DNA of 64,000 nt from CAYSRJ01 sp964521865 (GCA_964521865.1 CAZFTJ010000005.1:137237-201236), one strand, 5' to 3'; numbered from the stretch's first letter, positions 1-9,159 are shown. Notes: generated from the letters alone by a model not told the origin. Numbers and translations: made by a program.

Positions 1-494
1 ACGATCGCTGCGGCAAACCCGTACAGATGCCCTGCCACCCTGCCCGGCGCTATTCCGAACAACATAAAAAACAGCACTGCTGCGCCGCCGATGTACACCG
101 CTGCTATATCGCCTGCGGACACTTCGCCGGTATCGATATCCACGAGCGAGAGGTATACGAGGACGCTGACCAGATAGATATACATGAAGAATTGAAAAGA
201 AAGCCTGTATAGCACATAGAGCCCTATATACAGAGCGGGTACGATTATTTCGGTACAGAGGTACTGTACGGGGATTTTATATCCGCATACACGGCACCTT
301 CCCCCGTACGACAGGTAGCCCAGCACGGGTATAAGCTCAATAATCCCCAGGCGCCTCCCGCAGCCGGGACAGAAGGAGGGCGGCCTCAGTATCGATAGCC
401 CCCGGCCGAGCCTGTATGAAAGGGTCGTAAGAAAACTTGCGACTGCCGATCCGACAAGGCCGATGAAAAGTACCGATAGCGTATCCATTCCCAT
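1..494 (-). CDS. Prepilin peptidase (type IV leader peptidase), 3' end outside window
   Basis: Membrane aspartic protease that cleaves (and usually N-methylates) type IV prepilins or type II secretion pseudopilins. The 164 visible residues hold an N-terminal hydrophobic segment (about 5-25), the family motif RPPSFCPGC at 37-45 with its paired CRVC at 67-70 (four zinc-type cysteines of the methylase region), further membrane segments, and LVDIDTGEV at 117-125, which matches the surroundings of the first catalytic aspartate (D119). The C-terminal half with the second catalytic aspartate lies beyond the window. Two in-frame ATGs (494 and 488) are possible; an AGGTG lies just upstream. No pilus genes are visible here. 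Confidence 0.88.
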   Translation of the reverse strand, partial: MGMDTLSVLFIGLVGSAVASFLTTLSYRLGRGLSILRPPSFCPGCGRRLGIIELIPVLGYLSYGGRCRVCGYKIPVQYLCTEIIVPALYIGLYVLYRLSFQFFMYIYLVSVLVYLSLVDIDTGEVSAGDIAAVYIGGAAVLFFMLFGIAPGRVAGHLYGFAAAI

Positions 495-554
495 TCACCT
501 GCCTCTAATCCGGAGCGGAAAAAACACTGTCCGGCGACAGCTTCCTCACGCTTT

Positions 555-1379
555 TCAGCGAACATGCTCGTAAGCATTTTTGAATATCCGATACCCGTCG
601 CCCCGCTCGTCCTGCGGTGCTCCTTTTGTCGCAACCTTTCTCGTCCAATCGGGGTACTGATACAGGCTCACTGCAGCTTCGGGATGAGGCATAAGGCCGA
701 AAATACGCCCCGTCGGGTCGCATAAGCCGGCGATGGCATGTTCTGAACCGTTCGGGTTTTCCGGAAAGTCCATGGTCGGCGCTCCGCTGCTGTCGCTGTA
801 CCTCAGCGACACAAGCCTCTGGTTTTCGATCTTCCCGAGCATTTCAGCAGCCGCATACATTCTCCCCTCACCGTGCCGGACGGGAAGCCGCACAGAGCAC
901 AAGCCCCGGGTAAATACACTGCGAGAGCCCCGATCTGCCTCGAGATGTACCCACCTGTCGATGTAATAGCCCTCCCTGTTAAGGGTGAGAGTCACCTGCT
1001 GTTCACCGTATCTGCCGTTTACGGCGGGGATCATGCCGAGACGCACGAGAATTTGAAATCCGTTGCACACGCCCAGTATGAGCCCACCCTTGTGGGCATA
1101 CTCAATCAGCACATCCCTGAACCGCTTTTTATTGTCGGAAACGAAAAAACGCAGCTTTGCCGAGAATGCAACTCCGGCACCCAGATCATCCCCGAAGGAA
1201 AACCCGCCGGGCACCACTATGAGGCCGTATTGTCCGAGAAACCCGGCATTGTCAAGCACATCGTTGATATGAAGCCGCTCGGATTCAAAACCGGCGAGCT
1301 CGCATGCACGGGCGCTCTCGTAATCACAGTTGATACCGTAACCGGTCAATACGAGGGCCTTCGGTCGAATACGCGGCAT
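555..1379 (-). CDS. purQ: Phosphoribosylformylglycinamidine synthase, glutaminase subunit PurQ
   Basis: Class I glutamine amidotransferase that supplies ammonia for FGAM synthesis in de novo purine synthesis, working with PurL. The protein has 274 residues. The nucleophile elbow GVCNGFQ places the catalytic cysteine at residue 105, and MPHPEAA near residue 234 carries the His/Glu of the triad. It is somewhat longer than the roughly 225-residue Bacillus-type PurQ. The start ATG has a GGGGAGA ribosome-binding site 7 bases upstream. It lies 30 bases downstream of purL on the same strand, so the two are almost certainly one operon. Confidence 0.96.
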   Translation of the reverse strand: MPRIRPKALVLTGYGINCDYESARACELAGFESERLHINDVLDNAGFLGQYGLIVVPGGFSFGDDLGAGVAFSAKLRFFVSDNKKRFRDVLIEYAHKGGLILGVCNGFQILVRLGMIPAVNGRYGEQQVTLTLNREGYYIDRWVHLEADRGSRSVFTRGLCSVRLPVRHGEGRMYAAAEMLGKIENQRLVSLRYSDSSGAPTMDFPENPNGSEHAIAGLCDPTGRIFGLMPHPEAAVSLYQYPDWTRKVATKGAPQDERGDGYRIFKNAYEHVR

Positions 1380-1409
1380 CCTATTCTCTCCCCATACGAA
1401 AACACAAAC

Positions 1410-4400
1410 CTAGACTGCGGTGTGTCGTCGGTTCATTCCCAGCACTCCATACAGCGGGCTCCTGTACGCCTCGGAAAGCGCGCTTACCTTCATCGATGCG
1501 ATTTTCTTCCCGCCGTTTCGGATGACGAGCCCTTCATCTCCGGTCACCTCCCCGATTCTCGCACACGGCAGATTCACCATGAGAGCCTGAAAGTCTTTTT
1601 CATTGTCCTGAGAAACGCTCACCAGGAATCTCCCGGCAGATTCGGAAAAAAGCATCTGTACATCTGAGAGGGTTTTTGCAGAGCTTTTCGTACGGCGGTC
1701 CGTACCGCAGTTTCCCCCGCACCGCACATGCACAAGATCGATATCCGCGCCGAAACCGCCGCCGATACAGGATTCGGCAAGCGCAACGGCAAGCCCGCCG
1801 TCAGAGAGGTCGTGGCCGCTTGCGACGAGCCTCCTGCATACGGCGATATGGTATGCCCTGTACAGCTCCATGTTTTTTTCGGGATAGACGACGGGCACTT
1901 CGAGCGAATATCCGCCGTACTTCCGATAGAAGGACGATGCGCCCATATGTCTCCCCGTTTCTCCAAGCAGGTATACCGCATCTCCCTGCGCCTTGAAATC
2001 GGACGTCACGCATTTCGTGATATCCGGCACGATACCGAGCGCGGATACGAGCACCGTCGGCAAAACGCTTATCTTGTGCCCGGCTACGTCGTAGTCGTTT
2101 TTCATACTGTCTTTTCCCGATATGAACGGTGCTTTATAGGCCACGGCGGCGTCATACAGCCCGCGTGCGGCCCTGACAAGCTGCGCGAGCTTGAACTTTC
2201 CGTCCGGCGTCCTGCGGGGATCGTACACCGGGTCCGGCCAGCAGAAATTATCGAGCAGGGCGATGCTGTCGGGGTCCGCGCCGACTGCGACCGCATTCCT
2301 CAGCGCCTCATCGACCGCATGCGCCGCCATCCGGTAGGTGTCTATTTCCGAATAGAAGGGATTGATCCCGACGCTGAGCGCAAACCCGCGATTTGTACCC
2401 GAGAGCGGCGCAATAACGCCGCCGTCGGAGGGGCCCGCCTCCCCCGCTCCGATGAGCGGTTTTATCACCGTGCCTCCCCCGACCTCATGGTCGTAGCGTC
2501 TGACAACCGGCTCCCTGCTGCATATATTCAGATCCGATACCATCTCCAGGATTACGTTGCCGATCCGGGTGATTTCCGGTTTCTTTTCGTTGCCTGCAGG
2601 CTCCTTCCACTCCGCAGAAAGCGAGAGGGGGATGCTTGAATGCAGAAACTCGAGATCGAGGAGGCAGACCGTTTTTCCCCCGTACGTCACATGAAAATAC
2701 CCCGTATCGGTGAACTCTCCGATCACAACGGCCAGAACGTTCCGTCGGGATGCAAGGAATAGAAATTCGTCGAGATGCTCTTTCGGCACGGCGACGGTCA
2801 TCCGCTCCTGCGCCTCCGAGAGGAGTATCTCCCAGGGATCGAGGCCCGGGTATTTCAACGGGGCTTTCTCCAGCTCGAGCCTGGCCCCGTTGGTGAGCAG
2901 GGCCATTTCTCCCACCGATGATGAGAGCCCGCCCGCACCGTTATCCGTAATACCCCGGTACAGCAGTCCGTCACGCGCCTCAATGAGCATATCGAGCATC
3001 TTCTTCTGCGTGATGGGATCGCCGATCTGAACCGCCTGCGAGGGGGACGTCTCCGATAGCCCCTCGCTTGAAAAGGTAGCGCCGTGAATGCCGTCCTTCC
3101 CTATCTTTCCTCCGACCATAACCACCGCATCTCCCGGACGCGCCCGTTTCCTGCTGGTGTCGCGCCCGCCGATCCGTGCAGGCATTATACCGACCGAACC
3201 GCAGAATACGAGAGGCTTTCCGCTGTAGGAATCGTCGAATATGATACTCCCGTTCACCGTGGGTATTCCGCATTTGTTTCCACCGTCCTCGATTCCCCTG
3301 ATCACACCGGCCATAATCCTCTTGGGGTGCATCATTCGAGGGGGGAGCTCGCCCGTCATTTTCGGATCGCCGAAGCAGAGCACATCGGTATGCGCAATGA
3401 TTCTCGACCCGAGCCCGGTTCCGGCAGGATCGCGGTCGCAGCCGACTATACCGGTAATCGCTCCCCCATACGGATCGAGAGCGGAAGGCGAGTTATGGGT
3501 TTCTACCTTGAAACAGAGGTAGTAATCGCGGTTGAACCTGACCACCCCGGCATTATCCGTGAATACCGATACGAGAAAATCCTTCTCGACCTTCCTGGTG
3601 GCTGCCTGGATATAGGTTTTGAACAGCGAATCGATCCGTTCGACCGCTTCGTTTTCCCTGTACTCGATGGCTGCATTGAATATCTTATGCTTGCAGTGCT
3701 CCGACTGGGTCTGCGCAAAACACTCGAGCTCGACATCGGTCGGATCCGGTCCCAGCCCCACGCTCCTTCTCCGAGACTGCACATCCTCCCGGTCGAAATA
3801 GGCCCTGAAATACTTCATCTCTTCAAGGCTCAGGGACAGAACCCTGTCTGCGGAAAGCTTTTTCAACGCCCCGTCGGAAACGTGAAGATCGACGATCGAA
3901 GTCTGCGGCAGGTGGACATCTACGTACAATCCGGCCCGTGAACGGGGGATTCCCGTTTTTTCCAGCTCTTCGCAGCTCCTGATATCGATCTCTTCGATCA
4001 GGCTGTTGTGGAGCACCTCATCGCCGATTGCACGAACCGCTTTCAGGTCTATGTCGGTATCGAGCAGATACTGGGTCGATTTGAAGACGCCGTGTCCGTC
4101 CTCTGTGCGTGCTCCGAACATCATCCCGAGAACTTCGGCTGCAGTATGCCCGACATTATCGGTCACACCCGGCCGGAGGGAAACCTCAACCGCCCAGGAA
4201 AACGGCGGCATCCGCAGGGCAATCGGTGAATTCAGCGAATACATCGACGTAAGGGGATCGCAGAGAACCTCCGCGGCAAATGCAGTGAGCTGTTCGTCGG
4301 AAAGATCGGCATGCACGGTGTACACCGAGACAATCCGCACCGCCTTCACCGGGTATCCGAGCGTTGAAACGATTTCCCACAGTATGTGCCGTGCGCCTGC

Positions 4401-4457
4401 GTCTTCGAGCTCGGGTTTGACGGCAATTTCAATGCGGCTCGTGCTCACTGGTTTCAT
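1410..4457 (-). CDS. purL: FGAM synthase PurL with N-terminal PurS-like repeats
   Basis: ATP-dependent amidotransferase subunit of purine synthesis. At 1015 residues it is much longer than the stand-alone small PurL (about 740). The extra length is N-terminal: residues about 8-80 (IEIAVKPELEDAGARHI) and 88-160 (AVEVSLRPGVTDNVGHTA) each resemble a PurS subunit, so the protein appears to be a PurS-PurS-PurL fusion. The PurL core begins near 205 with EHCKH at 253-257 and KVETHNSPSA soon after, followed by paired AIR-synthase-type domains. PurQ remains separate. A GTG three codons downstream (4448) is better spaced from a GAGG and is an alternative start. Confidence 0.95.
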   Translation of the reverse strand: MKPVSTSRIEIAVKPELEDAGARHILWEIVSTLGYPVKAVRIVSVYTVHADLSDEQLTAFAAEVLCDPLTSMYSLNSPIALRMPPFSWAVEVSLRPGVTDNVGHTAAEVLGMMFGARTEDGHGVFKSTQYLLDTDIDLKAVRAIGDEVLHNSLIEEIDIRSCEELEKTGIPRSRAGLYVDVHLPQTSIVDLHVSDGALKKLSADRVLSLSLEEMKYFRAYFDREDVQSRRRSVGLGPDPTDVELECFAQTQSEHCKHKIFNAAIEYRENEAVERIDSLFKTYIQAATRKVEKDFLVSVFTDNAGVVRFNRDYYLCFKVETHNSPSALDPYGGAITGIVGCDRDPAGTGLGSRIIAHTDVLCFGDPKMTGELPPRMMHPKRIMAGVIRGIEDGGNKCGIPTVNGSIIFDDSYSGKPLVFCGSVGIMPARIGGRDTSRKRARPGDAVVMVGGKIGKDGIHGATFSSEGLSETSPSQAVQIGDPITQKKMLDMLIEARDGLLYRGITDNGAGGLSSSVGEMALLTNGARLELEKAPLKYPGLDPWEILLSEAQERMTVAVPKEHLDEFLFLASRRNVLAVVIGEFTDTGYFHVTYGGKTVCLLDLEFLHSSIPLSLSAEWKEPAGNEKKPEITRIGNVILEMVSDLNICSREPVVRRYDHEVGGGTVIKPLIGAGEAGPSDGGVIAPLSGTNRGFALSVGINPFYSEIDTYRMAAHAVDEALRNAVAVGADPDSIALLDNFCWPDPVYDPRRTPDGKFKLAQLVRAARGLYDAAVAYKAPFISGKDSMKNDYDVAGHKISVLPTVLVSALGIVPDITKCVTSDFKAQGDAVYLLGETGRHMGASSFYRKYGGYSLEVPVVYPEKNMELYRAYHIAVCRRLVASGHDLSDGGLAVALAESCIGGGFGADIDLVHVRCGGNCGTDRRTKSSAKTLSDVQMLFSESAGRFLVSVSQDNEKDFQALMVNLPCARIGEVTGDEGLVIRNGGKKIASMKVSALSEAYRSPLYGVLGMNRRHTAV

Positions 4458-4572
4458 CCTCGATGATACGCCCCCGGGTAATCAATGCGCGGGCTCCTGC
4501 ACCCGCTCAAGAACCATGCAGGGTTTATGCGATCGTCCATGCCTTATGTATGGGGTCCGAAGCTTCGCCTGC
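4458..4572. other. Short intergenic stretch, nothing recognised
   Basis: About 115 bases separate the end of the glutaredoxin-like gene from the start of purL on the minus strand. I see no RNA gene, strong hairpin or convincing promoter in it. A purine riboswitch was looked for and not recognised. Confidence 0.4.
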
Positions 4573-5211
4573 CTATTTCAGTGCGTCCATCATCCGTTTC
4601 ACGTACGCACTTTCCGGAAGCGCACCCTCGATGAAAATCGTTTCATTGATAACGCTCTTCGGCACACCCATAACGCCGTACTTGTTCGCAAGGTGAGGAA
4701 ACTCGATGGCCTCGACCATGTCGCCCGTGATATGCTCTGAAATATAGGCAAGCCGGTGCGCAAGGACCACAGACTTCGGACAGTACGGGCATGTGGGCGT
4801 CACATATACCTGTATATGCACCGGTTCAGTTATTTTCGAAACCGCATCGACCGTCGACTCCGACAGCTCATGGTTTCCCGTTGATGCCAGTTTGACGGCT
4901 TCTATCAATGAAACGAATTCATACCCGCTCGGAATCCCGAAAAAACGAATACCCCAATCGTTTTTTGTACTCACAACAGCGACGGCGGGAATCTTATCGA
5001 TGCCGTAGGACTCGGCTGTATCCCTGTCTTTCACAAAGTCATGGATTTCGACGCTCAACTTTTCATTGAGCCCCGCGATGTCGGACATCAGCTCGACGTT
5101 TTCATGGCAGTACATGCACTCGATTTTCTGCGTAAAGGCGACCAGCTTCACCTCCTCGTCGAGCTCTCCGAGCATCTCTTTTGTCTGCTCCTTTATCTTT
5201 TCGTCTATCAT
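4573..5211 (-). CDS. Glutaredoxin-like protein disulfide oxidoreductase (two thioredoxin folds)
   Basis: Predicted cytoplasmic dithiol-disulfide oxidoreductase of the PDO / glutaredoxin-like domain family (also found as the N-terminal part of AhpF). The 212 residues form two thioredoxin folds, each with its own CxxC: CMYC in the first half (about residue 32) and CPYC in the second (about 139). A longer frame exists upstream, but the ATG at 5211 has a clear GGAAGGAG ribosome-binding site, so I chose it. The partner reductase is not visible. It is divergent from ctpA, with its own promoter at 5284-5312. Confidence 0.85.
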   Translation of the reverse strand: MIDEKIKEQTKEMLGELDEEVKLVAFTQKIECMYCHENVELMSDIAGLNEKLSVEIHDFVKDRDTAESYGIDKIPAVAVVSTKNDWGIRFFGIPSGYEFVSLIEAVKLASTGNHELSESTVDAVSKITEPVHIQVYVTPTCPYCPKSVVLAHRLAYISEHITGDMVEAIEFPHLANKYGVMGVPKSVINETIFIEGALPESAYVKRMMDALK

Positions 5212-5283
5212 CGGACACTCCTTCCGGTTCGTGGTTATTACCGATGCAGCAGGCAGGCCCGGCACCGTCGACATTAAAAAATA

Positions 5284-5312
5284 AGTATACTTCCATACAC
5301 TCTGATAGTAAA
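5284..5312 (-). promoter_or_regulatory. Sigma70-type promoter for the glutaredoxin-like gene
   Basis: On the minus strand TTTACT (5312-5307) and TATACT (5289-5284) are separated by 17 bases. The predicted transcription start is about 65 bases before the chosen ATG. It lies back-to-back with the ctpA promoter. Confidence 0.6.
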
Positions 5313-5339
5313 GTATCAGCATTCAGTTCGTACTTTTGT

Positions 5340-5367
5340 TTGACAATTACCGCATCTTCGATAAAAT
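5340..5367 (+). promoter_or_regulatory. Sigma70-type promoter for ctpA
   Basis: A perfect TTGACA (5340-5345) and TAAAAT (5362-5367) are separated by 16 bases, giving a short leader before the ATG at 5409. Confidence 0.65.
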
Positions 5368-5408
5368 TTAGAAATACGGCATGAAAAAATAAATAACAGG
5401 ATTTTCTG

Positions 5409-6803
5409 ATGAAAAACAGGGAAAGAGTTATCTGGATAATCATAATCTGCCTCCTGCTCGTGGTTACCACAGCGTCGGGTCTGAACCACTGGATTTTTGC
5501 AGGCGATTCTGAAAAAACCTATGAACAGCTGAGAATATTCAACGAGATATTCAACCTGTTGAGAACGGAGTACTACGACGAATCGAAGGTAACCCCGGAA
5601 CACCTTATTCCGGGCGCGATAAAGGGCATGATCGACACGCTCGACGATCCTCACACGTCGTACATGTCAAAGGAAATTTTCAACGAGCTGCAGACCGATA
5701 CAAAGGGTGAGTTCGGCGGGCTGGGAATCGTTATCGGTCTGCGTGATAAGTGGATCACCGTTATCGCTCCGATAGACGATACGCCTGCGGCCAGGGTCGG
5801 GGTGCAGGCGGGTGATAAAATCGTCGAAATCGACGGGAAATCGACCGAGGGGTACACCACCATGGACGCGGTGAAGCTTCTCAGGGGCAAAGTCGGAACG
5901 AGTGTTACCATTACGGTAAAGAGAAAGGATAAGGAAGAACCGCTCCATTTTACAATTGTGAGGGGAATTATCAAGCTTGAAACGGTAAAATCGACCCTCA
6001 TCGACGGCCACATCGGCTATGTGCGCATCTCACAGTTCAGTGAGCCCACGGGCAGAGCCCTGGAAAAACAGCTCACCGACCTGCTCGGCAGGGGAATAGA
6101 CTCGCTCATCATCGATCTTCGGAACAATCCCGGCGGCCTGCTGCCTTCGGTAATAGAGATATCGGACATGTTTCTTTCGAGCGGGGTCATCGTCTCCACC
6201 CGGGGGCGCGACAAATCACAGGACCAGATCTTCAAGGCGCACAGCCAGACGCTCGTCCCGGACCTGCCTCTCATCGTGCTCATAAACGAGGGCAGTGCCT
6301 CGGCTTCAGAAATATTTTCGGGGGCGATAAAGGACAATAAAAGAGGGATACTGCTCGGCGAGAAGTCCTTCGGCAAGGGCTCGGTTCAAACCGTACGCGA
6401 GCTTCCGGACGGATCGGGGATACGTATTACAACAGCTCTGTACTACACGCCGTCGGGAAAATCGATCAACAACATCGGGATAGAACCCGACGAAGTCGTT
6501 GAAGAAATAAAGCCCACCAAAGAGGAGCTTGCAGCCATCGACAAGCTGAACGAGCTCGATCTCGTAAAAAAGTTCGTTGCAGATCACAAATCCTATACCC
6601 AGAACGATTTGAACGGCTTTATGAACACCCTCGAAAAAGAGGGTCTGAAGATACGGCGCATTATAGTAAAGCGCCTCATTAAAAATGAGCAGGAGAAAAA
6701 TGTTATTCCGGCCCTTATCGACCTTGATTACGATGTCCAGTTAAAAAGTGCAGTTAAGATGATCGAATCGATGAATACATTCAAAAAAGCCAGAGCCTCG
6801 TAA
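5409..6803 (+). CDS. ctpA: C-terminal processing peptidase (S41 family)
   Basis: Periplasmic serine protease that removes or degrades C-terminal tails of envelope proteins. The 464 residues start with an uncleaved-looking signal anchor (about 7-25), then an N-terminal helical region, a PDZ domain (about 95-180) and the S41 catalytic core. GSASASE puts the nucleophile Ser at 298, and GEKSFGKGS puts the general-base Lys at 323. The 25-residue spacing matches Prc/CtpA enzymes. The last ~90 residues form a charged tail. The gene is followed after 123 bases by a small membrane protein on the same strand. Confidence 0.95.
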   Translation: MKNRERVIWIIIICLLLVVTTASGLNHWIFAGDSEKTYEQLRIFNEIFNLLRTEYYDESKVTPEHLIPGAIKGMIDTLDDPHTSYMSKEIFNELQTDTKGEFGGLGIVIGLRDKWITVIAPIDDTPAARVGVQAGDKIVEIDGKSTEGYTTMDAVKLLRGKVGTSVTITVKRKDKEEPLHFTIVRGIIKLETVKSTLIDGHIGYVRISQFSEPTGRALEKQLTDLLGRGIDSLIIDLRNNPGGLLPSVIEISDMFLSSGVIVSTRGRDKSQDQIFKAHSQTLVPDLPLIVLINEGSASASEIFSGAIKDNKRGILLGEKSFGKGSVQTVRELPDGSGIRITTALYYTPSGKSINNIGIEPDEVVEEIKPTKEELAAIDKLNELDLVKKFVADHKSYTQNDLNGFMNTLEKEGLKIRRIIVKRLIKNEQEKNVIPALIDLDYDVQLKSAVKMIESMNTFKKARAS

Positions 6804-6857
6804 TACCGCCCTCGAGTGGCATGTTCTCCGTGACCGGCAGGCAGGGGCGGCATTATT
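6804..6857. repeat. Weak member of the dispersed GGCGGCAT palindrome family
   Basis: The gap after ctpA contains GGCATGTTCTCCG (6818-6830), a 13-mer repeated exactly after leuS (12005-12017), and GGCGGCATTAT (6846-6856), the hallmark core of the intergenic palindromes elsewhere in the window. TACCGCCC at 6804 could pair with the GGGCGG. Confidence 0.45.
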
Positions 6858-6926
6858 GAACAGCAGACATCATACAGAGCTGGGAAACACCGGTGGGTTT
6901 GCGGACGTCAGCGGAAGGAGGATAGT

Positions 6927-7334
6927 ATGGTTTTCTTTTTAGGATTTGCATGCATACTCGGCGGTTTCATTATGGTACTGCCGCTCTTAAAGGAAAAAAA
7001 TGCGGGACTGGGAACCTTCGAAGAGAAACTGACCCCCTATAAGATTATCATAGGGCTCGCCATCCTGATAATCGGCACGATAACCTTAATAGTTCCCTAT
7101 CACAGGACCGGTCGGCCTCTCGTGCCTATTTTCGGCGATTTCATTCCCTCTGTTTTTGCCATGCTCTCCGGAATTTTTATCTCGATTGATTTTCTGGAAT
7201 CCCTGAAGGGCTTTCAGGGTAAATTCACGCAGAAGCTGAAGGCCACCGTCCAGAAGCATCCGTTCCCGATCGGCTTTGCAGCCATCTTCTTCGGTATTCT
7301 CCACTGGTTCCTTTTCAGAAGCATCTTTTTTTAG
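6927..7334 (+). CDS. Small integral membrane protein, function unknown
   Basis: This is a 135-residue protein with four predicted transmembrane segments (about 1-20, 38-57, 66-88 and 112-133) joined by short basic loops. I do not recognise a family. The start is well supported by GGAAGGAGG 7 bases before the ATG. It lies downstream of ctpA on the same strand and converges on hisG, so co-transcription with ctpA is possible but the 123-base gap carries a repeat element. Confidence 0.75.
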   Translation: MVFFLGFACILGGFIMVLPLLKEKNAGLGTFEEKLTPYKIIIGLAILIIGTITLIVPYHRTGRPLVPIFGDFIPSVFAMLSGIFISIDFLESLKGFQGKFTQKLKATVQKHPFPIGFAAIFFGILHWFLFRSIFF

Positions 7335-7399
7335 GTTCTTTGTACCCGGTGAGTTTCGGGCGAAAGCGGCGGGGACGGTGCGTCGAAAAGAGGTATGCT

Positions 7400-8299
7400 C
7401 TACTCGAAGGAATCGTCCCTGTTCACCACCTTGTTCAGCGGATACTCGATAATACCGTCGGCACCGACGCGTATGAGCCGGGGAACGAGCTCGCGAACAA
7501 CCTCTTCCCTGATGATTGTCTCAACGGAAAGCCAGCTTTCATTATGGAGCTGAGCGATCGTCGGTGCAGTCAGACTCGGCAGGATAGCGACAACATCCTG
7601 AAGGCACTCCTTTGGAACATTCATCTTCAATCCTACCATGCTCTCTGCATTGAGCGCACCCCTCAAAAGCAGCGCAATCTGGTGTATCTTTTGCCTTTTA
7701 TGCGGATCGCGAATACTCTTCTTATTGGCGATGAGCTTGGTGTTCGTTTCCAGCATGGTGTGAATGATCTTCAACCCATGCGACTTGATCGTTGTTCCCG
7801 ATTCCGTTACCTCGACAATGGCATCCACAAGTCCTTCCGCCACCTTCGCCTCGGTCGCCCCCCAGGAGAATTCCACATGCACGGGAATCTTCTTCTCGTC
7901 GAAGTACCGGCGTGTAAAATTAACGAGCTCGGTCGATATTGTTTTTCCTGCGAGGTCCTCGAGGGTCTTTATATCCGAACCGGAAGGCACCGCAACCACC
8001 CATCGCGCCTTCCGAATGCTCGCCTTGGAATACACGAGGTCCGACACGATCTCGACATCGGATTCATTTTCCAGTATCCAGTCAAGGCCGGTCAACCCCA
8101 CATCTAAAACCCCGTTTTCAACATACCGCGCCATTTCCTGGGCCCTCACCAGGGAGCACGATATCTCGGCATCATCAACAGAGGGAAAATAGTTTCTGGC
8201 GGATACGTTGATCTTCCATCCCGCCTTCTGAAATAGCTCGAGGGTTACGTTTTCGAGACTTCCTTTCGGTATCCCGAGCTTCAGTACATGTGTATCCAT
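7400..8299 (-). CDS. hisG: ATP phosphoribosyltransferase, long form
   Basis: First enzyme of histidine synthesis, joining PRPP and ATP. At 299 residues it is the long form, with a C-terminal ACT-like regulatory domain (about 220-299), so it should be feedback-inhibited by histidine and should not need HisZ. The N-terminus LGIPKGSLENVTLELFQKAG and the central DVGLTGLDW and ATEAKVAEGLVDAIVEVTESG segments are typical of HisG. It lies 110 bases downstream of hisI. The rest of the his pathway is outside the window. Confidence 0.96.
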   Translation of the reverse strand: MDTHVLKLGIPKGSLENVTLELFQKAGWKINVSARNYFPSVDDAEISCSLVRAQEMARYVENGVLDVGLTGLDWILENESDVEIVSDLVYSKASIRKARWVVAVPSGSDIKTLEDLAGKTISTELVNFTRRYFDEKKIPVHVEFSWGATEAKVAEGLVDAIVEVTESGTTIKSHGLKIIHTMLETNTKLIANKKSIRDPHKRQKIHQIALLLRGALNAESMVGLKMNVPKECLQDVVAILPSLTAPTIAQLHNESWLSVETIIREEVVRELVPRLIRVGADGIIEYPLNKVVNRDDSFE

Positions 8300-8337
8300 T
8301 TCCTCATCTCCATTGCCGGGGCAATCAGCTGAAAGTC

Positions 8338-8390
8338 ATAATGCCGTCGGCGAACGGTAATATCCGGATGCGAAGCGTCCGGATAATATT
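8338..8390. repeat. Dispersed palindromic repeat between hisI and hisG
   Basis: TATCCGGA (8361-8368) and TCCGGATA (8378-8385) form an 8-base inverted repeat around TGCGAAGCG. It is preceded by an imperfect ATGCCG-type palindrome. The GAAGCGTCCG core recurs at 44758-44768 and, as its reverse complement, inside the element at 31193. Confidence 0.7.
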
Positions 8391-8409
8391 TGTGCGCCCG
8401 CGATTCAAT

Positions 8410-8805
8410 CTATTCTACCGGGTATATGTCCTTCGGGTACCTGTCCTTCGGATCGAATACCTTCCTGCCGTCTATAACCGTCTTCCCGTCCCGTACGATG
8501 CGATGGAAGCAGCTCCTGTACCCCGTATGACAGGCGGCGCCTCCCTCCTGCCGGACCTTTATCAGCAGGCAGTCGCTGTCGCAGTCGACGCGCACCTCCT
8601 TCACCTCCTGCACATTGCCGGACACCTCGCCCTTCTTCCAGATTCGTTTCCTGGACCTGCTCCAGTAATGGGCAAAGCCGGTCCTGACGGTTTCGTCAAG
8701 GGCATGCCGGTTCATATAGGCCATCATGAGCACTTCACCCGTTTCATGCTCCTGCACGATAACGGGTATCAGCCCCGACAATTTGTCGAAATCGAGCTCG
8801 ATCAT
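8410..8805 (-). CDS. hisI: Phosphoribosyl-AMP cyclohydrolase
   Basis: Third step of histidine synthesis, a Zn/Mg-dependent hydrolase opening the purine ring of PR-AMP. It is the stand-alone HisI form (131 residues), with no HisE domain fused. The family signature DCDSDCLL followed by CHTGYRSCF supplies the metal-binding aspartates and cysteines. The frame stays open upstream, but ATG 8805 is preceded by AAGGA at a workable distance and gives the normal family N-terminus (MIELDFDKL). Confidence 0.95.
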   Translation of the reverse strand: MIELDFDKLSGLIPVIVQEHETGEVLMMAYMNRHALDETVRTGFAHYWSRSRKRIWKKGEVSGNVQEVKEVRVDCDSDCLLIKVRQEGGAACHTGYRSCFHRIVRDGKTVIDGRKVFDPKDRYPKDIYPVE

Positions 8806-8835
8806 AGAGAATCGATTCCTTATAGCATATTTCAT

Positions 8836-8896
8836 CCGGACGCTTTTCCGTCCGGTTAATGCCGCCTGTACAGGCACGAACGTTCACCGGCGGCAT
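8836..8896. repeat. Composite dispersed palindrome (CCGGAC stem plus ATGCCGCC stem)
   Basis: CCGGACG (8836-8842) pairs with CGTCCGG (8849-8855), then ATGCCGCC (8859-8866) pairs with GGCGGCAT (8889-8896). This is one of the best copies of the intergenic element family and shows both motif types side by side. Confidence 0.75.
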
Positions 8897-9036
8897 GAGG
8901 CCGCCTGCAAGAACCTTCAACAGGAGAGAGCGGTCGGAGCACACATGCGTACTATAAGTAGCGATCCGGTACGTCCGAGGACCACGCTGGTAGATTCCTG
9001 CTTACACGTATCCAGTGGGAAGCACAGTGGAAAAAA

Positions 9037-9120
9037 TGCCGGAGGAGGGACTTGAACCCTCATGGAGTCGCCTCCGCTGGATTTTGAGTCCAGTGCGTCT
9101 ACCAGTTCCACCACTCCGGC
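9037..9120 (-). tRNA. tRNA-Leu (anticodon CAA)
   Basis: The minus strand folds as a class II tRNA. The acceptor stem is GCCGGAG/CTCCGGC, the D-loop contains GGTAGACG, the anticodon stem CTGGA/TCCAG encloses CTCAAAA (anticodon CAA), there is a long variable arm (GGAG/CTCC), and the T-loop is GTTCAAGTC. The discriminator is A (9037). The 3' CCA is not encoded, and a run of six T follows directly (terminator-like, 9036-9031). It sits head-to-head with leuS. Confidence 0.96.
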
Positions 9121-9130
9121 TTATTGTGAA

Positions 9131-9159
9131 TATATATCGGCGCTCATACGCAAAGTCAA
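9131..9159 (-). promoter_or_regulatory. Promoter of the tRNA-Leu gene
   Basis: On the minus strand TTGACT (9159-9154) and TATATA (9136-9131) are separated by 17 bases, placing transcription initiation a few bases before the mature tRNA 5' end. Confidence 0.7.

Noticed and set aside
1728..2639. A 303-codon open frame antisense to purL, and a similar one at 3084-3941
   Set aside because: Both are Arg/His-rich shadows of the purL coding sequence without family similarity.
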